A stretch of DNA of 64,000 nt from Rhodobacteraceae bacterium Alg231-04 (GTDB lineage: Bacteria > Pseudomonadota > Alphaproteobacteria > Rhodobacterales > Rhodobacteraceae), in assembly GCA_900143635.1 (NCBI GenBank), contig FREY01000008.1, positions 62,001 to 126,000 on the forward strand, in the 5' to 3' direction. Below the pieces are notes generated by a model. It had not been told where the DNA came from. It saw only the letters and a list, made by a program, of their open reading frames with translations, and ran no database searches. Of this stretch, positions 26,277-34,563 are shown one piece after another; the stretch's first letter is position 1; each line of letters begins with the position of its first letter. The translations under genes were made by a program, and so were the position numbers.

Positions 26277-27770
26277 TTACCGGCATCCGCCTTGTGCCCA
26301 GACCTTCAGATTGCTTTTGAACGTGCCGCCCAGAGGGTGTTCCTTTGCCAAAGCCCGCGCCGCGGTTTCCTTGACGTATTGCTTGGCCTGATCACACAGA
26401 GCATCCCGCGTCCACAGGTGGCAATTGCTGCAGGTTTGGTCCTTCCAGACCGGCTCCGGCAGGCCTTCGATCGGTGGGAACATCGGCGTTGTCTTGGTCA
26501 CTTCCATGATCGTCTTGCCGAGGATCTGGGGAATGCCATATTCCAACGGTTGGTCAAAGAATACCTCCCGCTGTGGTTCCGCCAGACCGGTAGGTTCCGG
26601 TTCTGCAGCCAGCGCCGCGACCTGCTCATCGGCAGGTGCCGGAGCATCCGGATCTTCGGTTGCCTTAGCCTTGATGGCGGCGATCTCAATCTTCACCAGT
26701 TCGGCAAAAATTCCCGCGGGGAAAGCGTCCAGATAGGCCTGATAGTCTTCCAGAGCGCCGGAATTGCGCGCCTGTTCCATCAGCGTGCTTTCACGGTCAG
26801 GAGCCGGCGCCGCGGGCGGCGCTTCTGCCACCGCTTCGGCGGCGGTTTCCGGCAGGGTTGTGCCCAGTTCATCGGCCAGAACCTTGCTCAGCAGATCGCG
26901 CGCCTCACCGGCAAACAAGCCCTCCGGATAGGACCGCAGGAACAGCATGAACTGCACCGGGTCTGCGGATTTCTTCACCACATTCCACAACTGGGATTCC
27001 GCGACTTCCTCTGCGGTCAGCACCCGGCCAGGCCGGAAGGAAAATTCGCGGGTCAGGGATGAGGTATCCCAGGGCGTCTGCGCGCCGCCCGTCTGCTCGA
27101 TCACCTTGACGCGCACCTGTTTGAACGCCTTTTCAATCGGCATTCCTTCGGTCTGCAAGGCTTCGGCCAGTGCTTGCGTGAAGGGGCTGTTGCGACCCAC
27201 CCCATCCAATGCCACCGCGCCAGGTGCCGTCGCATAGGAAAGATATGTGCCGGTCGGTGCCTTCATTTCGGCCAGGCCATTGTCGTTGAAATCGGGAATA
27301 TCCGTGAACGGATTGTTCCGGCAGGCATCGAGAATGACAATATTGGTCCGGTTGCGCGCCGATGCCATCTGGCGCAGGACCGATGCGGCCTCGAGGCCGA
27401 CAAGATCCAGATCCGCCGCCACGGTCAGACTGGCGTCAACCGGCAGCAGATAGTTGGCGCCAAAGGACTGAACCCCGTGCCCGGCATAGTAAAACAGCCC
27501 GACCGCATCTTTGCCCGCCGCCCGCAGATCCCGGCCAAACGCAGCCACCGAAAGCTTCAGGTCAACCTGCGAGGCATTGCGCACCAAAGTGACGTCAAAG
27601 CCCACCTGCTCCAGCGACTGGGCCATCAGTTCGGCATCGTTGCCGGCATTGTCCAGCGGCTCCACAGCGGTGTATCCGCTGTTGCCGATCACCAAGGCAA
27701 TTCGCGCCTCAGCCCAAGCCGGGCCAGACAAGTTAATTAAAAACAACGTGATAACTGCAATCAACCGCAT
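26277..27770 (-). CDS. secreted caspase-like (peptidase C14) protein with CXXCH tail
   Basis: This 497-residue protein starts with a Sec signal peptide ending AWA near residue 20. The caspase p20 fold follows, with the catalytic pair His98 (YYAGHGV) and Cys150 (LDACRNNPF). Residues about 250-440 are an Ala/Glu-rich helical region. The last 55 residues hold CSNCH (447-451) plus Cys459 and Cys496. CXXCH is the attachment motif for c-type haem in exported proteins, but a single motif with extra cysteines could equally be a disulfide or metal site. It converges on the TonB-like gene and is divergent from the YceI-OmpA gene. The substrate is unknown. Confidence 0.9.
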   Translation of the reverse strand: MRLIAVITLFLINLSGPAWAEARIALVIGNSGYTAVEPLDNAGNDAELMAQSLEQVGFDVTLVRNASQVDLKLSVAAFGRDLRAAGKDAVGLFYYAGHGVQSFGANYLLPVDASLTVAADLDLVGLEAASVLRQMASARNRTNIVILDACRNNPFTDIPDFNDNGLAEMKAPTGTYLSYATAPGAVALDGVGRNSPFTQALAEALQTEGMPIEKAFKQVRVKVIEQTGGAQTPWDTSSLTREFSFRPGRVLTAEEVAESQLWNVVKKSADPVQFMLFLRSYPEGLFAGEARDLLSKVLADELGTTLPETAAEAVAEAPPAAPAPDRESTLMEQARNSGALEDYQAYLDAFPAGIFAELVKIEIAAIKAKATEDPDAPAPADEQVAALAAEPEPTGLAEPQREVFFDQPLEYGIPQILGKTIMEVTKTTPMFPPIEGLPEPVWKDQTCSNCHLWTRDALCDQAKQYVKETAARALAKEHPLGGTFKSNLKVWAQGGCR

Positions 27771-27858
27771 GCGGTCATCCTTTCTGCCAAATCTGGCACA
27801 AGCAAACGCAAAAAAGCTGTGTCTACAACCCGGCGCATTCTGAATTTATATATTAGAG

Positions 27859-27887
27859 TTGCCTTTGCGTCATACTACACCGATAAT
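27859..27887 (+). promoter_or_regulatory. candidate sigma70 promoter for the YceI-OmpA gene
   Basis: TTGCCT (27859-27864), a 17-base spacer and GATAAT (27882-27887) make a good housekeeping promoter in an AT-rich 149-base divergent gap. The start codon is 33 bases downstream, with GGGAG at 27909-27913 as ribosome-binding site. Confidence 0.6.
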
Positions 27888-27919
27888 CTTACCAGATTTG
27901 ATTTTATTGGGAGAGCGCT

Positions 27920-28975
27920 GTGTCCAGATTATGGCATTTTGTAATTTGCTTTGCGAGCGCAATGGTTTTTGGCCTGTCTGTGTCCGCGCAAGAGGGTCCG
28001 TTCGGGACCGGATGGGATCTGGATTCAGAAGCCTCGAGACTGCAGTTCCAGTCGATCAAAAACGAATCCAAGATCGAAACCTCCTCTTTTGCCACATTGA
28101 CTGGCGGCATCTCCCCCAGCGGCGAAACCCAGCTGAAACTGCTGCTCGACAGCGTTGATACCAAGGTCGACCTGCGCAATGTACGAATGCGGTTTTTGTT
28201 CTTTGAAACCTTTCAATTCCCCGAAGCCATAATCAGCGCCCAGATTGACCCGGCACTGATTGCCGATCTGGAAACTGTCCGCCGCAAGACCATTTCGCTG
28301 CCTTTCACCCTTGATCTGCATGGCGTGACCCGCACCGAAGAAGCCAAGCTTGCCGTCACCCTGATCGGCGATGATCTGGTGGCCGTATCCACCGCTGAAC
28401 CGATCACTTTGTCGGTTGCCGATTACAATCTCGATGGCGGCCTGGACAAGTTGCGCGATGCTGCCAATGTGACGATCGTGCCCTCATCCTCTGTCAGCTT
28501 TGATTTCATTTTCCGCAAGCGCGATGGCGCAGCTCCGGCCCAGACGCAGGTGGTGGCAGCCGCCAAACCCGCCTCTGCCGCGCTGGAAGCCGAGGGGGAT
28601 TTTTCACTTGAGGCCTGTGTTGGCCGGTTTGAAATCCTGTCGCGCACGGGCAGCATCAATTTCCAACCCGGTTCAGCGCGGCTCGATCAATCCAGCACAC
28701 CAATGCTTGACGCGGTTGCCGATATTGTGACCCGCTGTCCTGACCTCAGAATTCAGGTGGCCGGCCATACCGACAATGTCGGCAAGCGTCGCGGCAATCA
28801 GATCTTGTCGGAACGCCGCGCGGCATCGGTTGTCAAATACCTCACCGCAAACGGGGTCAGCGATTCACGTATGGAATCCATCGGCTTTGGTGAAGACAAC
28901 CCGCTGGTCGCGAATGACACGGCCGAAGGCCGCGGTAAAAATCGCCGGATCGAATTCTCGGTCGCAGGCTCCTGA
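27920..28975 (+). CDS. YceI-like domain fused to OmpA peptidoglycan-binding domain
   Basis: This 351-residue secreted protein begins at a GTG with a well-placed GGGAG site, followed by a signal peptide (about 1-23). Residues about 28-195 look like a YceI lipocalin-like domain (SRLQFQSIKNESKIETSSFA, then SLPFTLDLHGVTRTEEAKL). Residues about 230-350 are an OmpA C-terminal domain (VAGHTDNVGKRRGNQILSER and the final GKNRRIEF), which binds peptidoglycan. YceI proteins bind isoprenoid or lipid molecules in the periplasm. Tethering one to the wall through OmpA is uncommon. It is read in the same direction as the next gene. Confidence 0.88.
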   Translation: MSRLWHFVICFASAMVFGLSVSAQEGPFGTGWDLDSEASRLQFQSIKNESKIETSSFATLTGGISPSGETQLKLLLDSVDTKVDLRNVRMRFLFFETFQFPEAIISAQIDPALIADLETVRRKTISLPFTLDLHGVTRTEEAKLAVTLIGDDLVAVSTAEPITLSVADYNLDGGLDKLRDAANVTIVPSSSVSFDFIFRKRDGAAPAQTQVVAAAKPASAALEAEGDFSLEACVGRFEILSRTGSINFQPGSARLDQSSTPMLDAVADIVTRCPDLRIQVAGHTDNVGKRRGNQILSERRAASVVKYLTANGVSDSRMESIGFGEDNPLVANDTAEGRGKNRRIEFSVAGS

Positions 28976-29003
28976 ACCATCAACTCATAAGGGTTGTCCG
29001 CCA

Positions 29004-30380
29004 ATGCTGATGACAGACGATGCGCTTGATACGCTCAAGAAACTGCTGCCCAAAGCACGCCAGAAACCGCTCGATTTCGGGCTGTGCATGGGTAAAAAGC
29101 CGGAAAACAACATCCTTATTGTGGATCTGGTCAAACCCTCTGCGACCTTGATGCGCCAGGCTAAAAAGGCCGGGGAAACTGCCAAGCTGACCCGCGGCAC
29201 CTGCGAAATCAGCGGCAAGGTCATGACGCTGACCTGCGAGGAAGACATTCCGCCCGGCCTGACCAAGAGCATGAAGAAATTCATGACCGAGATCGGCATG
29301 ACGATGCGGGTCACCCTGCTCGATGCCAATGGTACCGTGGTCGATGCAGAGGATGACGCCGACGACCAACCGCCCGAAGCGGCCCCCTCTCCCGCTGCGC
29401 CACCAGCCCCGGATACGGCTGAGGCCAGCGCGGCACCTGCAGAGGACGACACCGACCCGCAGGCGCAGAAATGGCGGCAGGTCGAAGCCGCGCTTGGCGC
29501 GCATGTAGAACGGTTTTCTGAAAGTGGCGATCCGCGCGCGGCCACTGTCGCCAAGGCCTGGCAAGGCGCCGCAGATGCGGCCGGACGGGGCGAATACAAG
29601 GCCGCAATGGGCGTTGCCGCCAAGCTGAAGCCGATCCTTACCGCCGCCGCTGCACCGACAGCTCCGCCCGCGTCACCTCCGCCATCGGCACCGACCGAAA
29701 CGGCCGAGCCGACACCGGCAGCCCCCGCGCCCCCTTCTGAGGCGACAGACCCGGCAGCTGCAAACTGGGCCAAGGTACAGACCGCGCTAGAGGCGCTATA
29801 CACCAAGGCGATGGGCAACAACCCGGCCAACCGCAGCCAGCTGACCGCCGCTTGGGCCATGGCCACGGAAAAAGCCGAAACCGGAGATTTCAAGACCGCG
29901 CTGGCAATCGCGGCCAAACTGAAACCGGCTCTGGAAACCGCGGCGGCGGCTGCAAAGGCAGGCACCGAGGATGAAATCCCCAAGGATGTGGTGGCGTTTC
30001 AAAAGTCCCGTGTCATCTGGGCCAACACCCGCTCCATGATGCTGTCCGAGATGAAAAAGCTGGAAGGCGCCATTGTCGCGGCCTGCGGCTCTGATCCTGA
30101 ACTGGCCGAAGTGGCCGGGGACGCAAACAAATTGACCCGCCGCCTGGATGTCTTTGACACCCGGCTCGAAACAATTCTGGACCGGATGACCGAGACCCCG
30201 GAGGGCGATGACCGCACCAAACTCAAGCGCGAGGCCGCCGAGGCGATCGCGGCCTATCAGACAGCCTTGCAGGATGATTTTTTCAAGGATGTCGACGCCA
30301 ACAACGGTTTTGCCAATGTCGCAATAGCCGGGGTGGCCGTCAAATCACTCGACTCGATCGCCAAGGTTCTGGCCGCATAA
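29004..30380 (+). CDS. protein with internal duplication, unknown function
   Basis: This 458-residue cytoplasmic-looking protein starts at the ATG at 29004, which has AAGGG about 10 bases upstream; the longer frame overlaps the OmpA gene and should be ignored. The N-terminal 110 residues form one domain (LPKARQKPLDFGLCMGKKPE). Two related segments follow at about 153-215 and 250-320, each with a Trp near the start, a KAW/AAW step and an AAKLKP end, separated by Pro/Ala-rich linkers. The C-terminal 130 residues look helical. Family not recognised. The modular layout is seen in some secreted effectors and scaffold proteins, but nothing here proves secretion. Confidence 0.8.
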   Translation: MLMTDDALDTLKKLLPKARQKPLDFGLCMGKKPENNILIVDLVKPSATLMRQAKKAGETAKLTRGTCEISGKVMTLTCEEDIPPGLTKSMKKFMTEIGMTMRVTLLDANGTVVDAEDDADDQPPEAAPSPAAPPAPDTAEASAAPAEDDTDPQAQKWRQVEAALGAHVERFSESGDPRAATVAKAWQGAADAAGRGEYKAAMGVAAKLKPILTAAAAPTAPPASPPPSAPTETAEPTPAAPAPPSEATDPAAANWAKVQTALEALYTKAMGNNPANRSQLTAAWAMATEKAETGDFKTALAIAAKLKPALETAAAAAKAGTEDEIPKDVVAFQKSRVIWANTRSMMLSEMKKLEGAIVAACGSDPELAEVAGDANKLTRRLDVFDTRLETILDRMTETPEGDDRTKLKREAAEAIAAYQTALQDDFFKDVDANNGFANVAIAGVAVKSLDSIAKVLAA

Positions 30381-30476
30381 AGCGGCCAGAACCTGCACAC
30401 CGGTAATTGTGACAGTCTGCCGTACTGGCGGGTGTCGGCACCCCCCGAAGGTCAGGATCATCCTAAAGGGGCAATA

Positions 30477-30509
30477 GGGCGCCAAACCTTGCGGTTGGCC
30501 CCCCATTTT
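30477..30509 (+). terminator. probable rho-independent terminator between convergent genes
   Basis: A GC-rich imperfect hairpin (GGGCGCCAAACC, TTGC loop, GGTTGGCCCCCC) is followed by ATTTTC. It has one bulge and one mismatch. It sits about 100 bases after the 29004-30380 gene in the 161-base convergent gap. Confidence 0.45.
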
Positions 30510-30541
30510 CGTGCGCAGGTCAAAAGACAGGTCTCGCGGCC

Positions 30542-30949
30542 CTAACCAGAAAGCCGTGCCAGATCCGCGCTCAACGCACGGGCATCGGCAATGCTGCGCT
30601 GCAGTGCCGCCAACCGTTCTTCGGCTGTGGCGCCACCCGGATTGGCGTTCAATACCGTATCAATACGGGCCGCTGTCGCCGCATCGCCACCGCCGATACT
30701 GTCGCGCTGTTGCAGAATTTTCAGCTTCAACTGCCCAAGCTCCGTTTCCGAGGCACGGATTTGGGCAGCAAGCGCATCATTACGGGTTTGCGCCGCCGCG
30801 ACGTCTGCCTCGGCTGTCTGAACACGGTCGTCATAAGCCCCCGAAGAAATGCCGGAGACGCCGGACAGGAAGCCCCCGTCGGCAGGGTCGGTCGACGTTT
30901 CGCAGGCGGCCACGAGCAGCAGGCATGGAATTACAGCAAAGCGGATCAT
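30542..30949 (-). CDS. small coiled-coil lipoprotein
   Basis: This 135-residue protein has a lipoprotein signal peptide with lipobox LVAAC at about residue 16. The mature part is a helical coiled coil (AEADVAAAQTRNDALAAQIR). It is the last gene of a three-gene group after a caspase-like gene and a larger lipoprotein, 11 bases from the latter. Function is unknown; the pairing suggests an outer-membrane or periplasmic complex with those proteins. Confidence 0.82.
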   Translation of the reverse strand: MIRFAVIPCLLLVAACETSTDPADGGFLSGVSGISSGAYDDRVQTAEADVAAAQTRNDALAAQIRASETELGQLKLKILQQRDSIGGGDAATAARIDTVLNANPGGATAEERLAALQRSIADARALSADLARLSG

Positions 30950-30960
30950 GAAAATCTCCT

Positions 30961-31662
30961 TTAAATAGAGGATGCCAAATCACTTGCGACGTCGCGCATC
31001 TGGGTGATCCGGTCAGACAGGGCCGCAAGGTCGCCGTCGATCGGCGATGCGGTCTGGCCGCGCGCCAGGGTCAGGCTGCGGGCTTCGTTGAACTCGGCCT
31101 GCCGTTTGACCGACCCGTCGATCGCAAGCTGCATTTGCGACAGGTTTTCATTGGCCTGTGCCACCTCTTGCTGCAGCGCCGCCGGATCCCCCGTGCCTGC
31201 TGCCGCGCGCCCTTTCAGCTCTGCCAGTTCTGCCTGCTGCGCCGCTAGCACCTGGTTCATGACGTTCAACGTTGTTTGCATTTCGGCTGCGTTTCGGTCC
31301 AGATCACTCTTGATCTGCTTCAGACGCTTTTCCTTGTTTGCATATTTGCGCTGAACAAAGGCCACGTAGGTTCCGGCCAATGCGCCGCCACCCAGACCAA
31401 TGGTGAAACCGGTTCCGGCACTGTCGTCACCGCCTAGAGCCAACCCAAAGCCGGTCCCAACCGCCGCGCCGGCCAATGCACCTTCAAGGATCGTTTTCTG
31501 CATGGCTGCAGCCTGTTTTGCCAGATCTGCCTCCGCTTGGGACGCGCTATCCGTGCTCACAGCCTGAGATGCAGACTGGCTGGTATCATCACAGGCCGAC
31601 AACACCAGCGACACTGAAAGCAAGACCGCGCTTAGCCCGGTGTAATGAGATCTGCCAGCCAT
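30961..31662 (-). CDS. lipoprotein with glycine-zipper and coiled coil
   Basis: This 233-residue protein has a lipobox at LVLSAC (cysteine near residue 24). Residues about 58-100 are Gly/Ala-rich with alternating small residues (ALAGAAVGTGFGLALGG), a glycine-zipper pattern able to pack in membranes, and a long coiled coil follows. It overlaps the end of the caspase-like gene upstream by 31 bases, so translation is coupled. Outer-membrane location is likely because no aspartate follows the lipobox cysteine directly; the +2 residue is Asp at the next position, which could instead favour inner-membrane retention, so location is open. Confidence 0.82.
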   Translation of the reverse strand: MAGRSHYTGLSAVLLSVSLVLSACDDTSQSASQAVSTDSASQAEADLAKQAAAMQKTILEGALAGAAVGTGFGLALGGDDSAGTGFTIGLGGGALAGTYVAFVQRKYANKEKRLKQIKSDLDRNAAEMQTTLNVMNQVLAAQQAELAELKGRAAAGTGDPAALQQEVAQANENLSQMQLAIDGSVKRQAEFNEARSLTLARGQTASPIDGDLAALSDRITQMRDVASDLASSI

Positions 31663-33203
31663 TGGTAACTTCCTTTTTTACTATCATCTGCTTGTTCAAC
31701 ATGACGCAAAAATAATGCAGCGTCTTCGTCTATTTGCCGCCCCGCGTGCTCCAACCCCTGCAATTGCCCACCACCGCTAACAATGGACGGGCCGATATCC
31801 GGCGGGAAGAATAGCACCGCCTGGTTCAGCAATCCGTCATAGTAGCTGCGGCTCTGATCCAACCGGCGTAAAATGACACCGCGCGAGCGAAAAATGTCAT
31901 AAACGTCGCTTTGGGCCTGCTGTAGAATTGGCACTGCCGCCGGATTGGTGCGCGCGATCTCCTCAATCTGCGCCAGGGCATCCTCGGCAATGGTCAAAGT
32001 ACGTTCGAGACTGCGCAGCGCCACAATATCGGTCCGCAGTTTTTGCAGTGTGGTTGCCGCCAGAAACACTGACACCTGTGCTGCATCCTTGTAGAGCCGT
32101 TCAGCGGTTGCAACCTCTGTCACCGGGACTTGGCGGCGATACCCATCCAAAGCCGGCCCAAGATCGCGGGTGCGGGTCTCCTGCAAAAGGCCAAGAACAG
32201 CCAGTGCCGCCGACAATTTCTGAGGGTCGGCACCCGACAGTGTTTTTCCGGCCGGCGCCACATTGGCAGAGGGGTTGCCGCTCAGAAAGCGGATCCTGTC
32301 GCGCACAAACGGGGCAAACAGCCCGGCAGGATAGGCCTGCAGGTATTTTTCAAAGTCCTCGACACGGTTGCTGGCGGCAATGCTGCGCCAAAATGCAAGG
32401 TCTGCTGAGGTCTCATCCTGTGGTGCCGCTTCGGCGGTTTGCTGTGCAAACTCGTATTCGCCCAGAAGGGATTCCTCGACCCAAGGCACTTGGCGACCAT
32501 TGGTATCCAGAACCACCTGCTGGCGTACCCGTCCCAGCATCAGACGTATATCCAGATCAGGCGTGGCAATATGCTCCAGCAGGCTGGCGGTGAAAATGCT
32601 GTTCTGACCCGTCCCATCGTAGGCGACGTTGCCAGGATCAGTGGCATAGGCAATCAGCAGCCCCGCACCACCACGTGCCCGAATGAGCCCTTGTTCGACC
32701 AGCCCCTTATCGGTGAACGGATTATTGCGACATGCGTCGATAAGCAAAATACCCGCATTGGGACCGGCCTTGGCGATGACATCCCGCACCCTGTCCAGGG
32801 TCATGGAATTGCGCCGTAGTGCCTCAAGATCGGAGCCGGAAAAATCCGTCCCGATCAAATGGTTTGCTCCGCCAATCTGCACCCCGTGCCCGGCATAAAA
32901 AAACAGGGCGATATCCGCCCCCTGAGCAGCAGACCCAAATTGGTCCAGGGCCTGCTCCATTGCCGCAGAATCCTTGTTGGCGGCTTCGATGACCTGAAAA
33001 TCCAGCCCCCTCAGCGCGGCCCCCAACGCCGTGACATCATTCACAGGATTCAGCAGCGCCATCCCAGGCGAAGCATACTCCGAGTTGCCAATCAGAAGCG
33101 CCACCCGCTCTGCCGCCAGAAGCCGCGACCCGCCAAAAAATGGCGCTGCAAACACGCTGACCAAAAAGCAAAACGACAGAAAAAATCCACGGCGGTAAAT
33201 CAT
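31632..33203 (-). CDS. secreted caspase-like (peptidase C14) protein, second copy
   Basis: This 523-residue protein has an N-terminal signal or anchor (about 8-30), then a caspase p20 fold with His106 (FYAGHGV) and Cys158 (IDACRNNPF). The caspase part aligns with the other copy at 26277-27770, but the C-terminal 270 residues are unrelated: helical, without the CXXCH tail. It begins a three-gene operon with two lipoproteins. Both caspase-like genes lie within 7 kb of the T6SS and the ExbB/ExbD set, which points to a shared envelope process. Confidence 0.88.
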   Translation of the reverse strand: MIYRRGFFLSFCFLVSVFAAPFFGGSRLLAAERVALLIGNSEYASPGMALLNPVNDVTALGAALRGLDFQVIEAANKDSAAMEQALDQFGSAAQGADIALFFYAGHGVQIGGANHLIGTDFSGSDLEALRRNSMTLDRVRDVIAKAGPNAGILLIDACRNNPFTDKGLVEQGLIRARGGAGLLIAYATDPGNVAYDGTGQNSIFTASLLEHIATPDLDIRLMLGRVRQQVVLDTNGRQVPWVEESLLGEYEFAQQTAEAAPQDETSADLAFWRSIAASNRVEDFEKYLQAYPAGLFAPFVRDRIRFLSGNPSANVAPAGKTLSGADPQKLSAALAVLGLLQETRTRDLGPALDGYRRQVPVTEVATAERLYKDAAQVSVFLAATTLQKLRTDIVALRSLERTLTIAEDALAQIEEIARTNPAAVPILQQAQSDVYDIFRSRGVILRRLDQSRSYYDGLLNQAVLFFPPDIGPSIVSGGGQLQGLEHAGRQIDEDAALFLRHVEQADDSKKGSYQWLADLITPG

Positions 33204-33471
33204 GAGAACATGATAGGCAAAGATCTACGGTCCCACAATCCATGTGGGTTATCATGTGCAAGGATCAGGTCGCGCAGTATCATTGCAATGTGTGAACAGC
33301 CCCGACCCCACTATGGCTGCCAAAACAGAGATTGCAGCATCCCGCCTGACATCAAGTCTCTGATAATAGTGGAAATCAAACGCGCGCAAATTACCCTGAA
33401 GGGTGGTGCCATCAACTGGTGCCCAGTCACTTGTCCGCCCTCAGGGCGTATCAGCACGCGGAGTAGATTGA

Positions 33472-34563
33472 TTGCAGCCACTACACGAAACAAGACTGGT
33501 TGAATTCGGCTCTATCCCGGCGGAAGTCTGGGAGGATGGTTTGCTTCCTGTCCGCAGTTTGATGCAGACCCATGAATGGCTCAGCGCGGCGGCTGAGGTT
33601 TATGGGCAGGGCGCCGCGACCAAAGCGCTGATCGTCGGTCCCGCTGACGCGCCTGTGGCGCTGGCCCTTTTGGGGCAACGCGCAGGTTTTGGAGGGTATC
33701 GCCTGCTGGGCGCGATTGATGTGGGTGAATCGGTTGAAGTCATGTGGGCCGATGAGACCGCTTTGGACCAATTGGCCTGCGGGCTGACACGATTGGGGGC
33801 CTCTGTTGATCTGGGCCATTACCCGACAACCACTGACCTAGAGGCCCGGCTGCGGCGAGGCCAACGCTGGCGGGGGCTAACATTGACCCGTCATCTGCCA
33901 CAACGCGCCCTGCCCGCCCTGCAGCTGACCGAAGACTGGAGCGATCCGTTAAAGCTGTTCAGCCGGTCGCGCCGACAGCGGTTCCGGCGCAAGTGGCGCA
34001 AGGCCGAGGAAATCGGTGATGTTGCAGTGGAGATCCTATCGCCAACGGCGGCAGATCTGGACGGCCAGATTGACCGCGCCATGGCGGTAGAGGCCAAAAG
34101 CTGGAAGGGGCGCGCCGGAACGGCGCTGCTTCATGATCCGGATCAGGCCGCCTTTTTCCGTGCTTTTGGCCGCAGGATGATGGCCCGCGGTCGCCTGCGT
34201 CTGTGTTTCCTGACCATAAACGGACAGGACGCGGCGATGGAATATGCCGCGGTCTGGCAGAACCGGTTCTGGTCAATCAAACTGGGATATGACGACAGCT
34301 TTGGCGCGGTCTCTCCCGGCGAAGCCTTGCGGGTCGAACTGATGCGCCACTGCGCCGAACAGGGCTATGAGGCGATCGAATTCTGCGGCAAGGAAGCGCC
34401 CTGGACCAAGGCCTGGACCGATCAGGCTGTCGAAATTCAGGCGCTGCGGGTCTATCCTTATACGCCGCGCGGCATGGCTGGTCTGGCCGTCGATGCCTGG
34501 ACCACTGGACTTCACCGCTGGCGCGACCGGCGGGACGCCGTGTCAGATCAGACCGGCGCGTAA
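33472..34563 (+). CDS. CelD/BcsL-type GNAT acyltransferase (first copy)
   Basis: This 363-residue protein has the GNAT fold of the CelD/BcsL family (FemAB-like), with the conserved SRSRRQRFRRKWRKAEE and GQDAAMEYAAVW...FWSIKLGYD regions. Enzymes of this kind add acyl groups in polysaccharide and cellulose pathways. The start is a TTG with GGAG at a good distance (33459-33462). It converges on a second member of the same family with a 21-base overlap. Substrate unknown; acetylation of the EPS or of its sugar precursor is the likely role. Confidence 0.82.
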   Translation: MQPLHETRLVEFGSIPAEVWEDGLLPVRSLMQTHEWLSAAAEVYGQGAATKALIVGPADAPVALALLGQRAGFGGYRLLGAIDVGESVEVMWADETALDQLACGLTRLGASVDLGHYPTTTDLEARLRRGQRWRGLTLTRHLPQRALPALQLTEDWSDPLKLFSRSRRQRFRRKWRKAEEIGDVAVEILSPTAADLDGQIDRAMAVEAKSWKGRAGTALLHDPDQAAFFRAFGRRMMARGRLRLCFLTINGQDAAMEYAAVWQNRFWSIKLGYDDSFGAVSPGEALRVELMRHCAEQGYEAIEFCGKEAPWTKAWTDQAVEIQALRVYPYTPRGMAGLAVDAWTTGLHRWRDRRDAVSDQTGA

